Below, piece by piece: positions 1 to 12,291 of a stretch of DNA of 64,000 bases. Origin of the DNA: Chrysaora quinquecirrha (taxonomy: Eukaryota > Cnidaria > Scyphozoa > Semaeostomeae > Pelagiidae). The stretch lies in assembly GCA_014526335.1 (NCBI GenBank), contig JACTAT010000107.1, forward strand, positions 124,001-188,000. Direction: 5' to 3'. The notes beneath the pieces were generated by a model that was given only the letters and a program-made list of their open reading frames with translations, did not search any database and was not told where the DNA came from. A program made the position numbers and the translations under genes. Positions within the stretch are counted from its first letter, which is position 1. Each line of letters begins with the position of its first letter.

Positions 1-141
1 TGTAAGGCAAGGAGATCGAGTGCCTAGAAGAGATAAAAAAATTCGATTAAAAAGACTTTCTTTGAGTTGAATAATGTTTAGTAAAAAGGCAAATGAACTA
101 TTTGGAGTATAAGACTACAGGACAAAAACTACAAAACCGAA

Positions 142-331
142 GTCTACATAAAAACCCGCGTATAAGAACCTAGATTTTTGCAACTTAGCCTTAATAGGTT
201 CTTGTAGAAACGGTGTATAGATAAACAGGTTTATAGCAATAGCTTCTTATGAAAAGGGGGATAAATATGAAAATTTCAGCCTATAACAGGCTCTTAAGTC
301 TTAGGTTTTTATACGCGGTTTTTTTTGTACT
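142..331. repeat. Small inverted-repeat MITE, TACA/A-rich terminal type
   Basis: The left arm (142-172) and right arm (299-331) are imperfect inverted copies built on ACCCGCGTATAAGAACCTA and TAGGTTTTTATACGCGG. Both outer ends read TAC/GTA, compatible with a TA target site. The TATAAGAAC motif inside the arm links it to the TATAAGAAC-type elements at 25011, 45452, 46696 and 57691. No coding content. Confidence 0.55.
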
Positions 332-699
332 AATAACATGATTCGTTCCATCAATTTCTGTGAAACCCAGCATATAAAAACCTTCTTCGCATAAGATTGT
401 ACAGCCTGAAATTTTCAATATTTTCTCCTTTTTTGGACTGTCTAGACCTTCCCCTCGCTGTAATTGCTGTTGTTGTTGTTCACGGTAGATCAGGAAGAGG
501 AAGAATCTCTTTTCAAATTATTCGAAAACAATCCTAGTTGTGATCTTCCGCACACTAAGGGTGGTCTAGTTAATGTTGTCATATGACGGAAACATCCATG
601 TATAATTGAGTTAGATCCTCGTTTCATTTCAGCGTTTTGGAATCTGTCCACATCAAAAACAAAAAGCCGGTTCTGTGTAGACACTCTTCGATTAATTTC

Positions 700-960
700 C
701 ATTTTTCTTCCTCCTGAAGCTGATTGGTGTTTAAAACACAATGCCAATTCAGCTTCTCTTTCTGACTAGTGCATTTGGAGCCACATCTGGGTATAAATTC
801 CGCCTTAGTTCATCGTTTCGGTCTGTTTCTGACGTTCATACTGACGTGTCAGACGAAAAAAGGGCTAAAAAGTATGCCCGAAAATGCTTCCGCTGTTTAT
901 CGCGATTTTGTAGTAAGGTACCGTTTCTTGTTAATTTTTCTATTGCAGATGTTTATTAGG
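700..960 (+). repeat. Dispersed repeat family (GATTGGTGTTTAAAAC type)
   Basis: Contains CTGATTGGTGTTTAAAACAC, then a stretch ending in CTGTTTCTGACGTT and GTGTCAGACGAAAAAAG. The same blocks in the same order recur at about 3928-4190 (minus), 4200-4300, 33541-33820 and 59107-59460, so this is an interspersed element. Short open frames here are repeat-derived. Confidence 0.6.
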
Positions 961-1810
961 TTGAAGTTCACGTGGTTCAAGTTACGAAAGATTCTGCTAC
1001 AAGAAGTATTTTATACGATCAATAATTCAATACATTTTTCTTGCCCAGCCGTAAGTTTGATGGGAAAAAGACGGTAGAAAAATCGAACCTGAGCCGCGAC
1101 AGATGGTAGAGTACTTCCTTCCATTTCTTGTTCCAATTCATCATCCTCATTTGTCTCGTCTTCTGCGTCATCAGCATGTTCAGATAAACTCATCAACGAA
1201 AGAAGAATTTCAAGAAGTGGTCCTAGCAGCTGAGACTTCAACAAAGCCTGCAAATACAAATAAAATAAACCTTAATACTCAACAGCAGCAAACCCCAGGA
1301 AGTGGGCGTTTGGCGCATTAGCCATTGAACTGCCTGAATTATACTCCTTTAAGGTCGATGACTGAAAAGAGAAATATAATTTGAAGCCAATACAACTGTC
1401 ACCAACAGATAAAGAGCCGCGGGAGGAGAGTAGAAGAACAGCAAGGAAAGAAAAGAATACCGAGAAAAGAGAAGAGTAGGGAGGGGGAATCTTATGACGG
1501 CAAGAGACACTGATAAGCCAAACTTACCGAAACCAGAAGGTCGGTTCTATGTTAAGAAAAAAGTGTTCGTTATTTCAGTTATTAATTGATTTAACCATAC
1601 TCGATAGAAAAAACAGTGTGTTTTTTCTATTGACTTTGATTTAACCTGTCATTTAGCTGTATCTCACGAGCCGATTGTTGTTCAAAACACAATCCCAGCA
1701 ATACAATCCCAGCCTCCCTTTTCTGATTGGTGCATTTCAATCCGTATCTGGATATAAAGGGTGCGTTCTTTTGGAGCAAAGCAAAAGTTTGATTCAACAT
1801 TGTACCGTTC

Positions 1811-2252
1811 AATAGACGCTTCCGCAAAAGATGGCTGCCGTTTTTGCCTACTGTTTTCATTAAGGATTTTCGAAAGGAATTCTGGGAATAATTTCCTTAG
1901 TTACGTATATTACATAGCTGCAGACGTTGGATTCGTAGCTAAGGAAATTATTCTCAGAACTCCTTTCGAAAAACCTTAAGAAAAACAAGGGATTGACAGA
2001 AACGGCGGCCATCTTTGCGGAAACTCTATAGACGCTTCCGCAAAAGATGGCCGCCGTTTTTTGCCTATTGTTTTCATTAAGGATTTTCGAAAGAAATTCT
2101 GGGAATAATTTCCTTAGTTGCGTATTTTACATAGCTGAAGACGTTGAATTCGTAACTAAGGAAATTATTCCCAGAATTCCCTTCGAGAAACATTAAGAAA
2201 AACCAGGGATTGACAAGGAACGGCTGCCATCTTTTGCGGAAACCTCTATTCA
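1811..2252. repeat. Two tandem copies of one palindromic MITE
   Basis: Copy 1 is 1820-2022 and copy 2 is 2036-2241. Each starts TTCCGCAAAAGATGGC, ends with its inverted form GCCATCTTTGCGGAA, and has an inner inverted pair (CTGGGAATAATTTCCTTAG against CTAAGGAAATTATTC). Both copies are preceded by TAGACGC, so the second may have inserted next to, or been duplicated from, the first. A more diverged partial copy lies at about 57260-57415. Confidence 0.7.
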
Positions 2253-2261
2253 TCGCAGTAG

Positions 2262-3925
2262 CGAAGCTACTTCGGTCTTTCCGACCGAATCAATCGAATT
2301 GTTTTCGTGGTAATTCGCTTTTATTGCTTAGCGAAATAGCAAAAATTTTCTTTATTCTTTTGAAACCGATTCGATTATTCGTTTTTATTTCTTGGTGCGT
2401 CTTTAGGTTACGCGATAATATAGGACTGGGTTGGGTCTGATTTTTGCGCCAAAATGGCGGGAGAGGAGGCGAGGCTAACTTTATAAGATTTCTGTCAAGA
2501 TTTGTCAGCTGTTGGATCATAATTTTGATATATTACATGGATTTTCATAGTTTCTCGCGACATCTACTTGAAAGAGGCTAGATACATCTTGGAAACTCAA
2601 AATTTGCTTGAAAGACAGAATCAATTAATTCTTTTCGTTTTGCTTTCACATCGCAGAATCAAATAGCGAAGAAAAGCCCGCACAACCGTCATAACCAATT
2701 ACTTGGGTCTGTTGCTGAAGATTTTCTCTGAGAAATGTCAGATAAAAAAGCTTTAAAATAAGTCCAAAGGCATCTCCGCTATTCCTCACAATTTTGAAAT
2801 CTTGATTCAATAAAGTCTTCAAAGTTTCGATCGTTTCTTGTCTGAAATAACACAAAACCCCGTTATTTCTTTTTGAAAGTCAGCTAAATGGCGAACATTT
2901 CGCGCAAGAAAGTCCAGGAAAGCCGCTGAGTCGTCGTAGTTTGTCATGTAAATTCTGTATTTTTTTTTTATATTTGCACAAGGCGACTGTTTGGCGTAGT
3001 TTTTAGTCTAGCGTCTCATTACTTTTGTGTAGACCTTGGGCCTAACACTCTGGCACTAGTCTGTACCCTTACATCGAAAAAAGGCTCCGTGAAGCATTTG
3101 TGTTCAAAATGATGTTCGCTGGTTTCCATTATTTTTTAATTTGTTTCCTATGGTAAATTAGGCGCTGATTCCGAAAATCCATAGTCCCAATCCGAAAAAA
3201 ATTTCCCTCTCAAAATTATGGTCTTGCACATTTTCATCGAAGCAATCAATAACTTTGGTCCTCAACTTCAAACTCGGAGGTATAAAGGGTAAAGAGAGGA
3301 CAATCTAACCACGTCTAGAGCTAAACACATTATAAATACCTTAGCTTTTCTTCTGCATGCCCAGCAAACAAGATAAAGTGCTTTGACTCGAAGGGTATCG
3401 CCAAAATTCTCACACTGGGCGATCTAATAAAGCAAAATATGTAAAAACACATTGTATCGTACATTAAAAGCATATCAAATACATCAAAGTTGAGAGGGTT
3501 AGTTCCTGTAGGAGGAGTGGTTCATATCTTACATATATGTGCCGCCACCGTTTATAGTTTTTCATCGGTTACACTCAACGGTTACACTCAATTTTTTCAT
3601 AACTATGCTCTGAGCCATATAGTAGGTTACACACTTAATGGTACCCTACGCCATATGGCGGGGTAGGGAGCAAGATTGGTATAACAAAATTTCTTGCAGA
3701 GCCTTTTAACTTAGAATAATGGGAATTTCGAAATTATAATTTTCATGCAACAGAATGAATGTACTGGCCTTGGTAATGGGTCAAGTTTTGTGAAAATGTG
3801 CCCAGGCTACGGGTTTGTATTTTAGGGCACTTTTGGGCTTTACCATTAATTCGAGGTCCTAAGTATAGAATAGCAGGGAGTCTTTTAATGCTTGCAAGAA
3901 AACAGAAGGAGTGAGAGAGCTCAGA
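2262..3925. other. No gene recognised
   Basis: No supported gene. A minus-strand open frame at 2646-2855 follows an acceptor-like stretch (TTATTTCAG) and has protein-like composition, but it has no recognisable family, partner exon or donor, so it is not called. 3530-3665 contains direct ATGGYGGG/TTACACTC-type repeats. Confidence 0.5.
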
Positions 3926-3927
3926 GA

Positions 3928-4300
3928 TCACCCAAATTTCATGTTTAAGAAAAATTTTTGCCCCGGTTGAAGGCCGCCAGAATGTTTGGAACGCAAGATT
4001 GCTTTTTCATTACAAGCAACACCTTCCTTCCCCTCTAAACAATGTTGGTTAATTAAATGATAAACAGTCTTTGAGTTGTAAAAAATTTTAATATTGCAAG
4101 AAACAGCGGAAAAATTTTTGGACATACTTGAAAGAATTTTTCGTCTGACACTCCTCAGAGTATAAACGTCAGAAACAGACCGCACCACTTGATAAAGGCG
4201 GAATTTATACCCAGGTGAATTTCGATCCGCATCTGGGTAGAAATTCCGCCTTTATCAAGTGTATCGGTCTGTTTCTGACATTTATACTCTGAGGAGGGAT
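3928..4300. repeat. Dispersed repeat, inverted pair
   Basis: 3928-4190 is a minus-strand copy of the 700-960 family (reverse of GTCAGACGAAAAAT and CTGTTTCTGACG). It abuts a plus-strand partial copy (4200-4300) sharing the reversed block AAGGCGGAATTTATACCCAG. Together they form a palindrome around 4215. Confidence 0.6.
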
Positions 4301-4391
4301 TGAGTTAGTGATTGCTGGCTAGAGTCGCAGTTAAAAAGACTGAAAATACGAGGGGTGTTACAAGTAATTTTGGCAGACATTGCTGATAATA

Positions 4392-4859
4392 GACCTTTCA
4401 AAGAGGTCTGGGTCGGTGCGAAATTTTTCTGGTAGATGGTAGATATATTGAGTAAAGGAATCCTCTCCTCGTGCAAAGACCTTGATGGCAGTCGCTTTAC
4501 GAGAGTAAGCGTAGCAGATTTAACCTCTAATTCATCAATAATGGATGACTAAGAGAAGAAAGGAATCTGTGACATTAAATGGTAAAAAAATATGTAAAAA
4601 CTCAGAAAACAAGATGCAAGCACCTCACAAACAAATAAAATACTTGATAAACTGCCTTCTAGAGTCGATAAACTTGGCCTTGAATCCTTTCTGTCACTTT
4701 AACTCCCACTAAACGTGAATTTGAAGCAAAATTTGCTACAATATCTCTCCTGAAACGATTGCAATTCTGGGTTTTGCACGTTGAGAGAATTCCCTTACTC
4801 GACATGTCTACCATGTTACAGAAAAATTTCGCACCGTCCCAGAGCTCTTTGAAAAGGTC
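4392..4859. repeat. Palindromic MITE with TA target site
   Basis: Left end GACCTTTCAAAGAG, right end CTCTTTGAAAAGGTC, each flanked by TA (4390-4391 and 4860-4861). The arms share AATTTTTCTG, TGGTAGA and AAGGAATCCTCTC in inverted order. It sits about 20 bp beyond the donor of the importin-like exon at 4880-4981, inside what would be its downstream intron. A partial relative is at 35806-35950. Confidence 0.65.
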
Positions 4860-4879
4860 TATCGCGCTGACAACATTAC

Positions 4880-4981
4880 CTGTAGACAAAGCTCTACCAA
4901 GGATTTAACATATGGAATGATGATCCCAACTTCGATTTCTACCAATTCGTCAAAAAGATCTAGAGCTTCGGATGCTTTATC
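4880..4981 (-). pseudogene. Importin-4-like orphan exon
   Basis: On the minus strand an acceptor (TTTTTTCTTTCAAG) precedes a 34-codon open stretch starting DKASEALDLFDELVEIEVG and continuing IIIPYVKSLVELCLQ, followed by a donor (ACAG then GTAATG). From family knowledge this matches a HEAT-repeat segment in the N-terminal third of importin-4, a karyopherin-beta nuclear import receptor (compare its EALDELLESEV..TPYL region). The exon is in phase 0 at both ends with no stop. No adjoining importin exons were found within several kb on either side, so this is either a conserved exon flanked by very long introns or a stranded fragment. The pseudogene label is provisional. Confidence 0.4.
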
Positions 4982-5038
4982 CTTGAAAGAAAAAACACAT
5001 TTCACACGTTCAAGGTACCCACATGTAGATATAGGTAA

Positions 5039-5260
5039 ATTTGACGGAAAACACAGACTTTTGAAAAATTTTATGATGAAGAGACAGCCGATAAAGAGTT
5101 TTGAATTGATGTCATCCATTTGTCGTCTCAAGAGCTGTAAGCCATTGCTGCAATATCAGACATTCAGACCACAAATGGATGACATCAATTCAAAATTCCT
5201 TATCGTCTGCCTCTTCATCATAAAATTTTTCAAAGTCTGCGTTTTCCTTCAAATTTGCTT
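5039..5260. repeat. Foldback repeat
   Basis: Left arm about 5039-5120 and right arm about 5172-5260 are inverted copies (shared GATGTCATCCATTTG with CAAATGGATGACATC, and TTTTGAAAAATTTTATGATG with its reverse). Open frames crossing it on both strands are symmetry artefacts. Confidence 0.6.
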
Positions 5261-5331
5261 ATATCAACAATTATTCAACGACGATACCGCAGCAATGGTT
5301 TACAGCTCTCCAGACCACATGTAGATGGTCA

Positions 5332-5923
5332 CAGGGTGGCCCGAAAAAGGGACCCCCTAGCTAAATGATTTATGAATTATCTTTTTCTCAAGTTGGAATT
5401 TTATGAAATTAATACTACATGATATTCAACTCAAATGAGATATTTCTTGTAAATATCATGATGATATGGGTTAGCATCTCTCAATAAATTGACTTTAAAA
5501 CTTTACAATCCAAAAACGCACTGTAACAAAATTTGTATCCTTTATACCCTTGCAACAGAACAGGAAAATCAACAACTCATTCTTTCAGTCAAATGATATG
5601 CTCAAAATGTCCTCAATCCTGCTCAATACAATTCTCTTGACTGACCATACATTAATGGCCGGTCGTAACAATTTTACGCTGGGATAATGATTCCCGTTTA
5701 CGAACGATCACAGTACGCAATGATGAAATATAAACAGCAGGTTTTGGGACATCATAAATTTAATGTTTAATTGCGCCGAGATGGAAGGACTTATCATCAA
5801 AAAATTTCTACACGATATCGCAGTTAAGTTGAATATTTTCTGGTATAAATTTTATAAAATTCCTCCTTGAGAAAAATTATTCAGAAATTATTTACCTAAG
5901 GGGGTCCCTTTTGGGCCACCCTG
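5332..5923 (+). mobile_element. Mariner-like non-autonomous element, copy 1
   Basis: Terminal inverted repeats: left CAGGGTGGCCCGAAAAAGGG and right TTTTGGGCCACCCTG, followed by TA. It is about 590 bp and collinear with 32351-32943; a third copy is inverted at 52824-53434. The TIR sequence and TA site are typical of the Tc1/mariner superfamily. No intact transposase frame is present, so it would need enzyme in trans. Confidence 0.75.
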
Positions 5924-5925
5924 TA

Positions 5926-6700
5926 TATTTGTAATTAAAGGTACCCATTAGCCATGTTTGAAGAATGAGATCATGCTTAGGAGGTCGCAATGAACAGAAT
6001 AGAGTTGCCACAAATTTCGGCCCTGTTCTCCCATTTTAACCTGATTCCAACTGAATCCAAATCCAGCTGTACCTCCTCGACACATCCGATTCCTACCAGA
6101 TCCGACTTTGTTCCCTAGCCACCTAACCATCCTTGTTTTCTCCTGTTAGCGATAATTCCCACTGATTTCCGCTTCATCTACATGTTTCCTCGTGCGTGTT
6201 CGTACTTATTGCCCTCCGTTCCCGCACCTTCCGTAGAAAACCACTGTTTCCCGCTCATTCCCGATCGTTCCTGACTTCATTCTTTGTTCCAGCTTTTAGA
6301 GATACATGTACAAATTGCTTTTACGCAAGTGGCTAATTGAGTCGTAAACAACTTTGGTAGAACAAAGGAACACAATTCGTTGAGTTCAACTAACAATATA
6401 TGTCCGCAATGAAACCAAACACTTCAAAATCAAGAGCAATTCGAAATTTTGACCACATTGCAAGACCAAAAACACTTAAAATAATACGGCTTGCACTTTT
6501 TGGACAGAAAAGGCTTCGTTCAAAAAAAGAAACGCGTTTCTAGGTACAGCAGACCGGGAGCTATTCGTGAAATTCGTTTATGAGGCCGAGTACAGAGGCA
6601 GAACAATAGGGAAGAAAGTGATTCAATGAAACGATTGTTTTCTTAAATAGAGAATAGAAATACCTATCTTTTGTTACAAGATCTTTTGTTACAACATTCC
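5926..6700. other. Unassigned DNA, partly shared with 36870-37290
   Basis: No gene recognised. The CATTCCTGATTCCTAGGTA block near 6690 and scattered TTCC(C/T) motifs recur in inverted orientation at 36930-37290, pointing to an old interspersed element. Confidence 0.4.
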
Positions 6701-6705
6701 TGATT

Positions 6706-6756
6706 CCTAGGTATCTAGGTATCTATCTATATATCTATCTATCTAGGTCTATTTCT
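6706..6756. repeat. Microsatellite (ATCT)n
   Basis: Interrupted ATCT/AGGT tetranucleotide run. A similar short run sits at 21211-21235. Confidence 0.7.
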
Positions 6757-6825
6757 TCCGGTTTGCCGAAAACCCCTGCATAATGTTTGAATTCTTCAAA
6801 CATAAAAAGAAACAATAAAAAGCGT

Positions 6826-7980
6826 TATCATGAAAACAATTTGAAAAAATAACAAAACGTTATGTCAAAACGATTTAAAACATTTACAAACATTATAGAG
6901 AAAACAATTTGAAACAATAACAAAACATTGTAACAAAAACAATTTGAAACAATAACAAAACATTTTAACGAAAACAATTTGAAACAACAACAAAACATTG
7001 AAACAAAAACAATTTGAATTAATAACAAAACATTTTAACGAAAACAATTTGAAACAATAACAAAACACTTTAAAAAAAACAATTTGAAACAATAACAAAA
7101 TATTATAACGAAAACAATTTGAAACAATAACAAAACATTATAACGAAAACAATTTGAAACAAGAACAAAACACTTTAACAAAAACAATTTGAAACAATAA
7201 CAAAATATTATAACGAAAACAATTTGAAACAATAACAAAATATCATAACGAAAACAATTTGAAACAATAACAAAATATTATAGAGAAAACAATTTGAAGC
7301 AATAACAAAACATTTTAACGAAGACAATTTGAAACAATAACAAAACAATTTAATGAAAACAATTTGAAACATTAACAGAACATCATAACTAAAACCATTT
7401 TGAAACGTTAACAAAGATAATGAAAACCATTTTGAAACATCAACGACACATTATACTAAGTATAATCAAAGCCAATTCAAACATTAACGAAACATTACAA
7501 TCAAAATAATTTAAAACATTAACAAAACGTTTTAAAAAAACAATTTGAAACTTTAACAAAACATTTCAACGAAAACAATTTGAAACATTAACGAAATGTT
7601 ATAGCAAAAAAAATTTGAAACATGATTTCTGATTAATAACAGGGCGAAACCGAAATATTGAAGACTTCAAGTTCAAAACAGTTTAAAACAACGTGGAAAG
7701 GTAACAAAAGATAACGAAAACAACTTGAAACATTAAAAAAACATTTAAGAAATAAAAAAATCAATGAAACATTATAAAAAACAATCAAAAACATAAATGA
7801 AAAAATAATAATCAAAATAATTTTGAAACATTACATTGACAAACATAATAATCAAAACCGTTTGAAACATTAACATCACATTAAAAAAAAGAAATTTAAA
7901 ACATTAATAAAATATTAAAACGAAACAATTTCGAAAAATTAGGAAACATTACAATGAAAACAATTTGAAGGGATACCTCT
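6826..7980. repeat. 35-bp satellite array
   Basis: Tandem units containing AACAATTTGAAACAATAACA and AAAACATTTTAACG repeat every 35 bp. Units are well conserved to about 7380 and decay to near 7980. Several minus-strand open frames (repeated CYCFKLF) are by-products of the array. Confidence 0.9.
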
Positions 7981-8414
7981 TCATCGGTACCAAAGTATGG
8001 AACCAGAGACGTCATTCCCCTGTAAAAAAAAATGAAAGAAGAGAAACTGAATAGAATTCTTGTTATTGCTGTATATGCGTTTTCATGAGTCAACTTCGAG
8101 ACATTGGTTCTCAGGGGAAGGGGGGTATGAACTGTGACCCCCGGGTTCTCTCCCATGCAGTTTTCTGTTCGCAATTATTCGCGTCAGCCCAGCGTACCAG
8201 CAAGTTGGGTCATTTTTTTAACTTCCCTCTCTCTCAATCCTCATTCTTTATTCTATTGAGTCTATGAATTTTTTCGAGTTCAGTTCTCTGGCAGTCTTTC
8301 TGTGGGACAAATGCATTGCATTGATCCAGAAATTTGGCAATTTCGATTTCAATCACCAACCGTACAAGACATGAGCTCCGCAAGCAACAAAGGGCCTGTG
8401 CATTCGCCTGCGTT

Positions 8415-9055
8415 AGAAGTAGAAAGAACTATAAGTTAAAGAACCTAGCTTTAAGTCTAGTTCTTAAAGTTCCTTATTTCCGGACCTCTTTTGATTAAGT
8501 TGTGGCACCAAAAGTCCCTTAATTTTAACTGCATATTTAGTGTCATGACTATTATAAAGAGACGCTTGAATGTGAGCAAAGCTGAAAACTTCTCATCGAA
8601 AAATATGATACATGCGTAATATATTAATCATAAGTGGACTACCACTATTGTAAAACTTGACAGGGATTCGAATCAGTGACCTTCTGGACAACAAGCCGGT
8701 TGACAACTTCAAATGAAGTAGCCAGCCGAACTCGAGGTCCTTCTAGCCACAGGTCTTCTCCACAGCCAAGGCGTTTCTTTGTGTTACGGCTTAAAGCCTT
8801 CATCAGAGGATAGTACATGCGATACATACAATTTATGTGAGTTTTGATTGTATGTATTCGGTATTATGTGAGTTCTGATTGTATGTATGTATTGTATTTA
8901 TTGCATGTATGTATATATTGTATGTATGGATTCGGCGTTCTTTTATTATTTGCAATGGTTAAAATATTCAAAATTTAAAAGTTTCTTACCGATTTTATAT
9001 TTAGCAGTATAAGTTCTTCAAATTTGATATAAAGTGGTACTTCATAAAAAGCGGG
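8415..9055. mobile_element. GTTCCTTA-type MITE with a nested tRNA-like insert
   Basis: Shares long blocks with 54957-55353 (AGTTCTTAAAGTTCCTTATT, TTAATTTTAACTGCA, GTGTCAT, GTGAGCAAAGC) and ends TAAAAAGCGGGTA near a TA. The stretch between about 8640 and 8840 is absent from the other copy and holds a tRNA-like sequence, so it looks inserted. The left boundary is approximate. Confidence 0.55.
8640..8800 (-). repeat. tRNA-derived SINE-like segment
   Basis: The minus strand reads GGCTGGCTACTT, and later GATTCGAATCC, an A-box/B-box pair at tRNA-like spacing. It has no closing acceptor stem, so it is a retroposed relic rather than a tRNA gene. It lies inside the 8415-9055 element. Confidence 0.45.
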
Positions 9056-9057
9056 TA

Positions 9058-10280
9058 GTTGCAAGTAGATATTGTATTATTGTTGATAAGACAAGTCAAC
9101 ATGGTGCTGCTGTTATGTCCTGGACAAACTTAACAGATGCTCAAGATGAAAGTCATGACCTGGAACTGATGGCGTATGAGAGTGAAACCGCAGTCTTATG
9201 AATAAAATACGGTACATCACCATTTACATTAAACGGTTATATCTTACTTGATTGAATAGAAAGCTAGCTTTCTGTTTTGGCTATCAGACAGGCCCATGTC
9301 AAAAACTGGAAACAGATCACCATAGAAAGGTTTGAGCTGAAAGATGAAAATGAAATAGAATTACCAATATAAAATTTTACAGTATATGTTTCTTAAAACT
9401 ATTTATTTGGGGCGCATGCTTCATCTTAAATTAAGATAAAGAATTAAAATAGGAACATATCCGTCAAGAAAGATTTCAGGAAAACATCTTTTAATACTTG
9501 GTCCAAGGAAAGCAATAACGGCATGGAAAAAGTAGTAATTCTCAATGCAAAAGACGTCCCTCAGCGCTGTGTATGGTCTATCAACTGAGATCTTAAGTTG
9601 TTTTTCTCATCATAGGGACTTCAGAATGGGCGGTCAGTGTGCCAGCCCAATTCCAAAATGCCCTTCGCTTATGGGGGGTTAACGAAGAAAAGAAGTTTTT
9701 TTCCGCAGACCAGCGCACTATGTCCATGCAAACAAGCAGTGCCCTAATACAATAGTCGAAAGCATAAAAGGAGTGAAAGAGAGGGCAAGTAGCTAAACCA
9801 AGAAAACAGGGAGGGTGGGTGGGATAAAAATCTGTTTGACCAGCACTTCGTAACGTTCCCCGTTCATAGCTCATGTCCAGGTTCAATGATAAGCACAGAC
9901 CACATTGTGAAATTTTTTAACCGCGAAGATTATTCCGGTTCACCATACACTGCTGTATAAAGAATTTATTTGCATAAAATAGCTTCCAACAATTACGAGA
10001 CACAAGAAAAAATTTCTCTAGTTCTAATGCAATACAAGCGGAGAACAATAATATAAAAAAGCCCCTTTCACATGTTAAGCCCGATTAAATTGCATTCGGT
10101 CGTGCCTCAATAAGCACATCTTGTTAGGCACAAAGGTTTCTACGCTTATTCCGAAAACTTACAATTGAAAACACAATACAAAAGAACGACCCTTGCACAA
10201 GATGATTGGCCATACACGTATTTTTATAAGAAACTCTTCACAAGAAGAAACCCAGACTCTCGAGTGGCCAAAAATATATA
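9058..10280. other. No gene recognised
   Basis: AT-rich DNA with only short unsupported frames. No clear repeat boundary, splice-framed exon or RNA gene was seen. Confidence 0.5.
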
Positions 10281-10379
10281 GAATCTTCCGTGATGAAAGA
10301 ATTTCACCTAAGAAATTTTTCACCTCATTCTGGCAAATATTTCTTCTGCCTTCCGTCTTTCCATCGCGCTAGCGAATCT

Positions 10380-11290
10380 ATACGCACTACTGTGGTGGAT
10401 ACGAATTACTGTGGTGGTATTTTTTGCGCACTGTGTTGGTGTTTTTTTGCATACTGGTGGAAACGCAGTACTGTGGCGGGCTATTATGCTTGATGTGATT
10501 GGTGATTATGCTTGATGTGGTGGTATTTTAGCGTAATGGTGTGGATAAGCACTACTATGGTGGGTTATCATGCTTGATGTGGTGGTATTTTTTTGCGTAC
10601 TGTGGTGGATAAGCACTACTGTGGTGGGTTATTATGTTTGATGTGGTGGGTTATTATGATTGATGTGATTGGTTATCATGCTTGATGTGGTAGTATTTTT
10701 TGCGTACTGTGGTGGATAAGCACTACTGTGGTGGTCTATTATGCTTGAGTTATTATGCTTGATGTGGTGGTATTTTTTGCGTAATGGTGTGGATAAGCAC
10801 TACTATGGTGGGTTATCATGCTTGATGTGGTGGTATTTTTTGCGTACTATGGTGGATAAGCACTACTGTGGTGGGTTATTATGTTTGATGTGGTGGGTTA
10901 TTATGATTGATGTGATTGGTTATCATGCTTGATTTGGTAGTATTTTTTGCGTACTGTGGTGGATAAGCACTATTGTGGTGGTCTATTATGCTTGGGTTAT
11001 TATGCTTGATGTGGTGGTATTTTTTGCGTATTTTGGTGGATAAGCACTACTGTGGTGGTCTATTATGCTTGGGTTATTATGCTTGATGTGGTGGTATTTT
11101 TTGCGTATTTTGGTGGATAAGCACTACTGTGGTGGTCTATTATGCTTGGGTTATTATGCTTGATGTGGTGGCATTTTTTGCGTATTTTGGTGGATAAGCA
11201 CTACTGTGGTGGTCTATTATGCCTGGGTTATTATGCTTGATGTGGTGGCATTTTTTGCGTATTTTGGTGGATAATCTCTACTGTTGTGGG
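10380..11290. repeat. 77-bp satellite with higher-order variation
   Basis: Units built from TGGATAAGCACTACTGTGG, TTATTATGCTTGATGTGG and TATTTTTTGCGTA. Between 11030 and 11280 the period is 77 bp; earlier units differ in length and carry extra TTATTATG(A/T)TTGATGTG blocks. Frames through it are not coding. Confidence 0.88.
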
Positions 11291-11579
11291 TTAATATGCA
11301 ATATACATGTATAGATTCGCTAGCATGCATATGCAACAGAGCATTTTTGTGACAGGCAGACAAATTGGAAAGCCAAAGCGTTCAAACATGATCAAAAAAT
11401 GAGTTTAAAACATAATTAAGATACAACTCCAGAGGTCGCAAACACAGGAACTTAAGGAACTTTTAAGAATCTTTTAGTATTCACATCTGAACATTTATAG
11501 AAAATTTTTAGTAATGGGCCTATTTATTAGATCCTTATACAAAAATTATGTGCAGGCCTTCTCCTCTAAAACATGACTT

Positions 11580-12190
11580 CTTCTGTAAATAAGCACATAC
11601 TCAAAAGGGGCCAAATAAACGTCGCCTCCTCCCCCGTTTATTAATATTGATTTTTTCCCCAACCTACCGGACCTTTATAAGACCCCCCGTTTATCAATTT
11701 CGGAAAAAAACAATTCACTTGTGAAAGGACTAAACTACGTTTATTAAAGTTTCCCCACCCCCGGACCTTATCAGGACCCCCCGTTTATCAAATTTTCGAA
11801 AAATTACCCGCCCCCTCCCCGTTTATTTGGACCCCCTGCTTATTTGACACCTTAAAGTATTGCACTTCATTGGGTACCGGAAATATAGTATCCTTTCTTT
11901 ACTACATGCTTCTAACCCTGGTCTTCCGTTCGTTTCAAACAGCTTAGCTAAACGTGCAAATGAAAAAGAGAAAGGTTGAATACTGTAGGGCAAATTCAAG
12001 TTATATCCTTACCATTTCGCCAGTTGCATCACAGACGCAGCTAAGAAGCAGAAAGCCAACCTGAAATTTAGCCAACATTTATTCGATAAATTTTCTTTTT
12101 CTATAAAAACCCTTCTCTATTTTAAGCCCCCCCCCCTCTCTGTTGAGCCCCTCTATTAAACACAGATTGCCAAGCCCGTCTTCTCTATTA
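11580..12190. repeat. C-rich low-complexity repeat (CCCCGTTTAT motif)
   Basis: The motif CCCCGTTTAT(T/C) recurs several times between 11630 and 11835, then looser CCC/TTAAGCC runs to 12190. Related CGCCCC-TTTAAA stretches occur near 33000-33110 and 43320-43380. No coding. Confidence 0.5.
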
Positions 12191-12291
12191 AGCCTCTTTT
12201 GAAAAGAAAATTAATACGTATCAGCAACGACCAAAGTGAGCAAATTTTGTATAGCGATGCCAAGATGGATTTCTTGTGTATACTTTATATA

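Noticed and set aside
2646..2855. Minus-strand frame following an acceptor-like TTATTTCAG
   Set aside because: Protein-like in part, but no donor, no partner exon and no family could be found.
4659..4889. Minus-strand frame continuing from the importin-like exon
   Set aside because: It is the read-through of the intron into the 4392-4859 MITE, whose other copies show it is repeat sequence.
6828..7414. Minus-strand frames with repeated CYCFKLF
   Set aside because: Translations of the 35-bp satellite; adjacent frames show the same words shifted.
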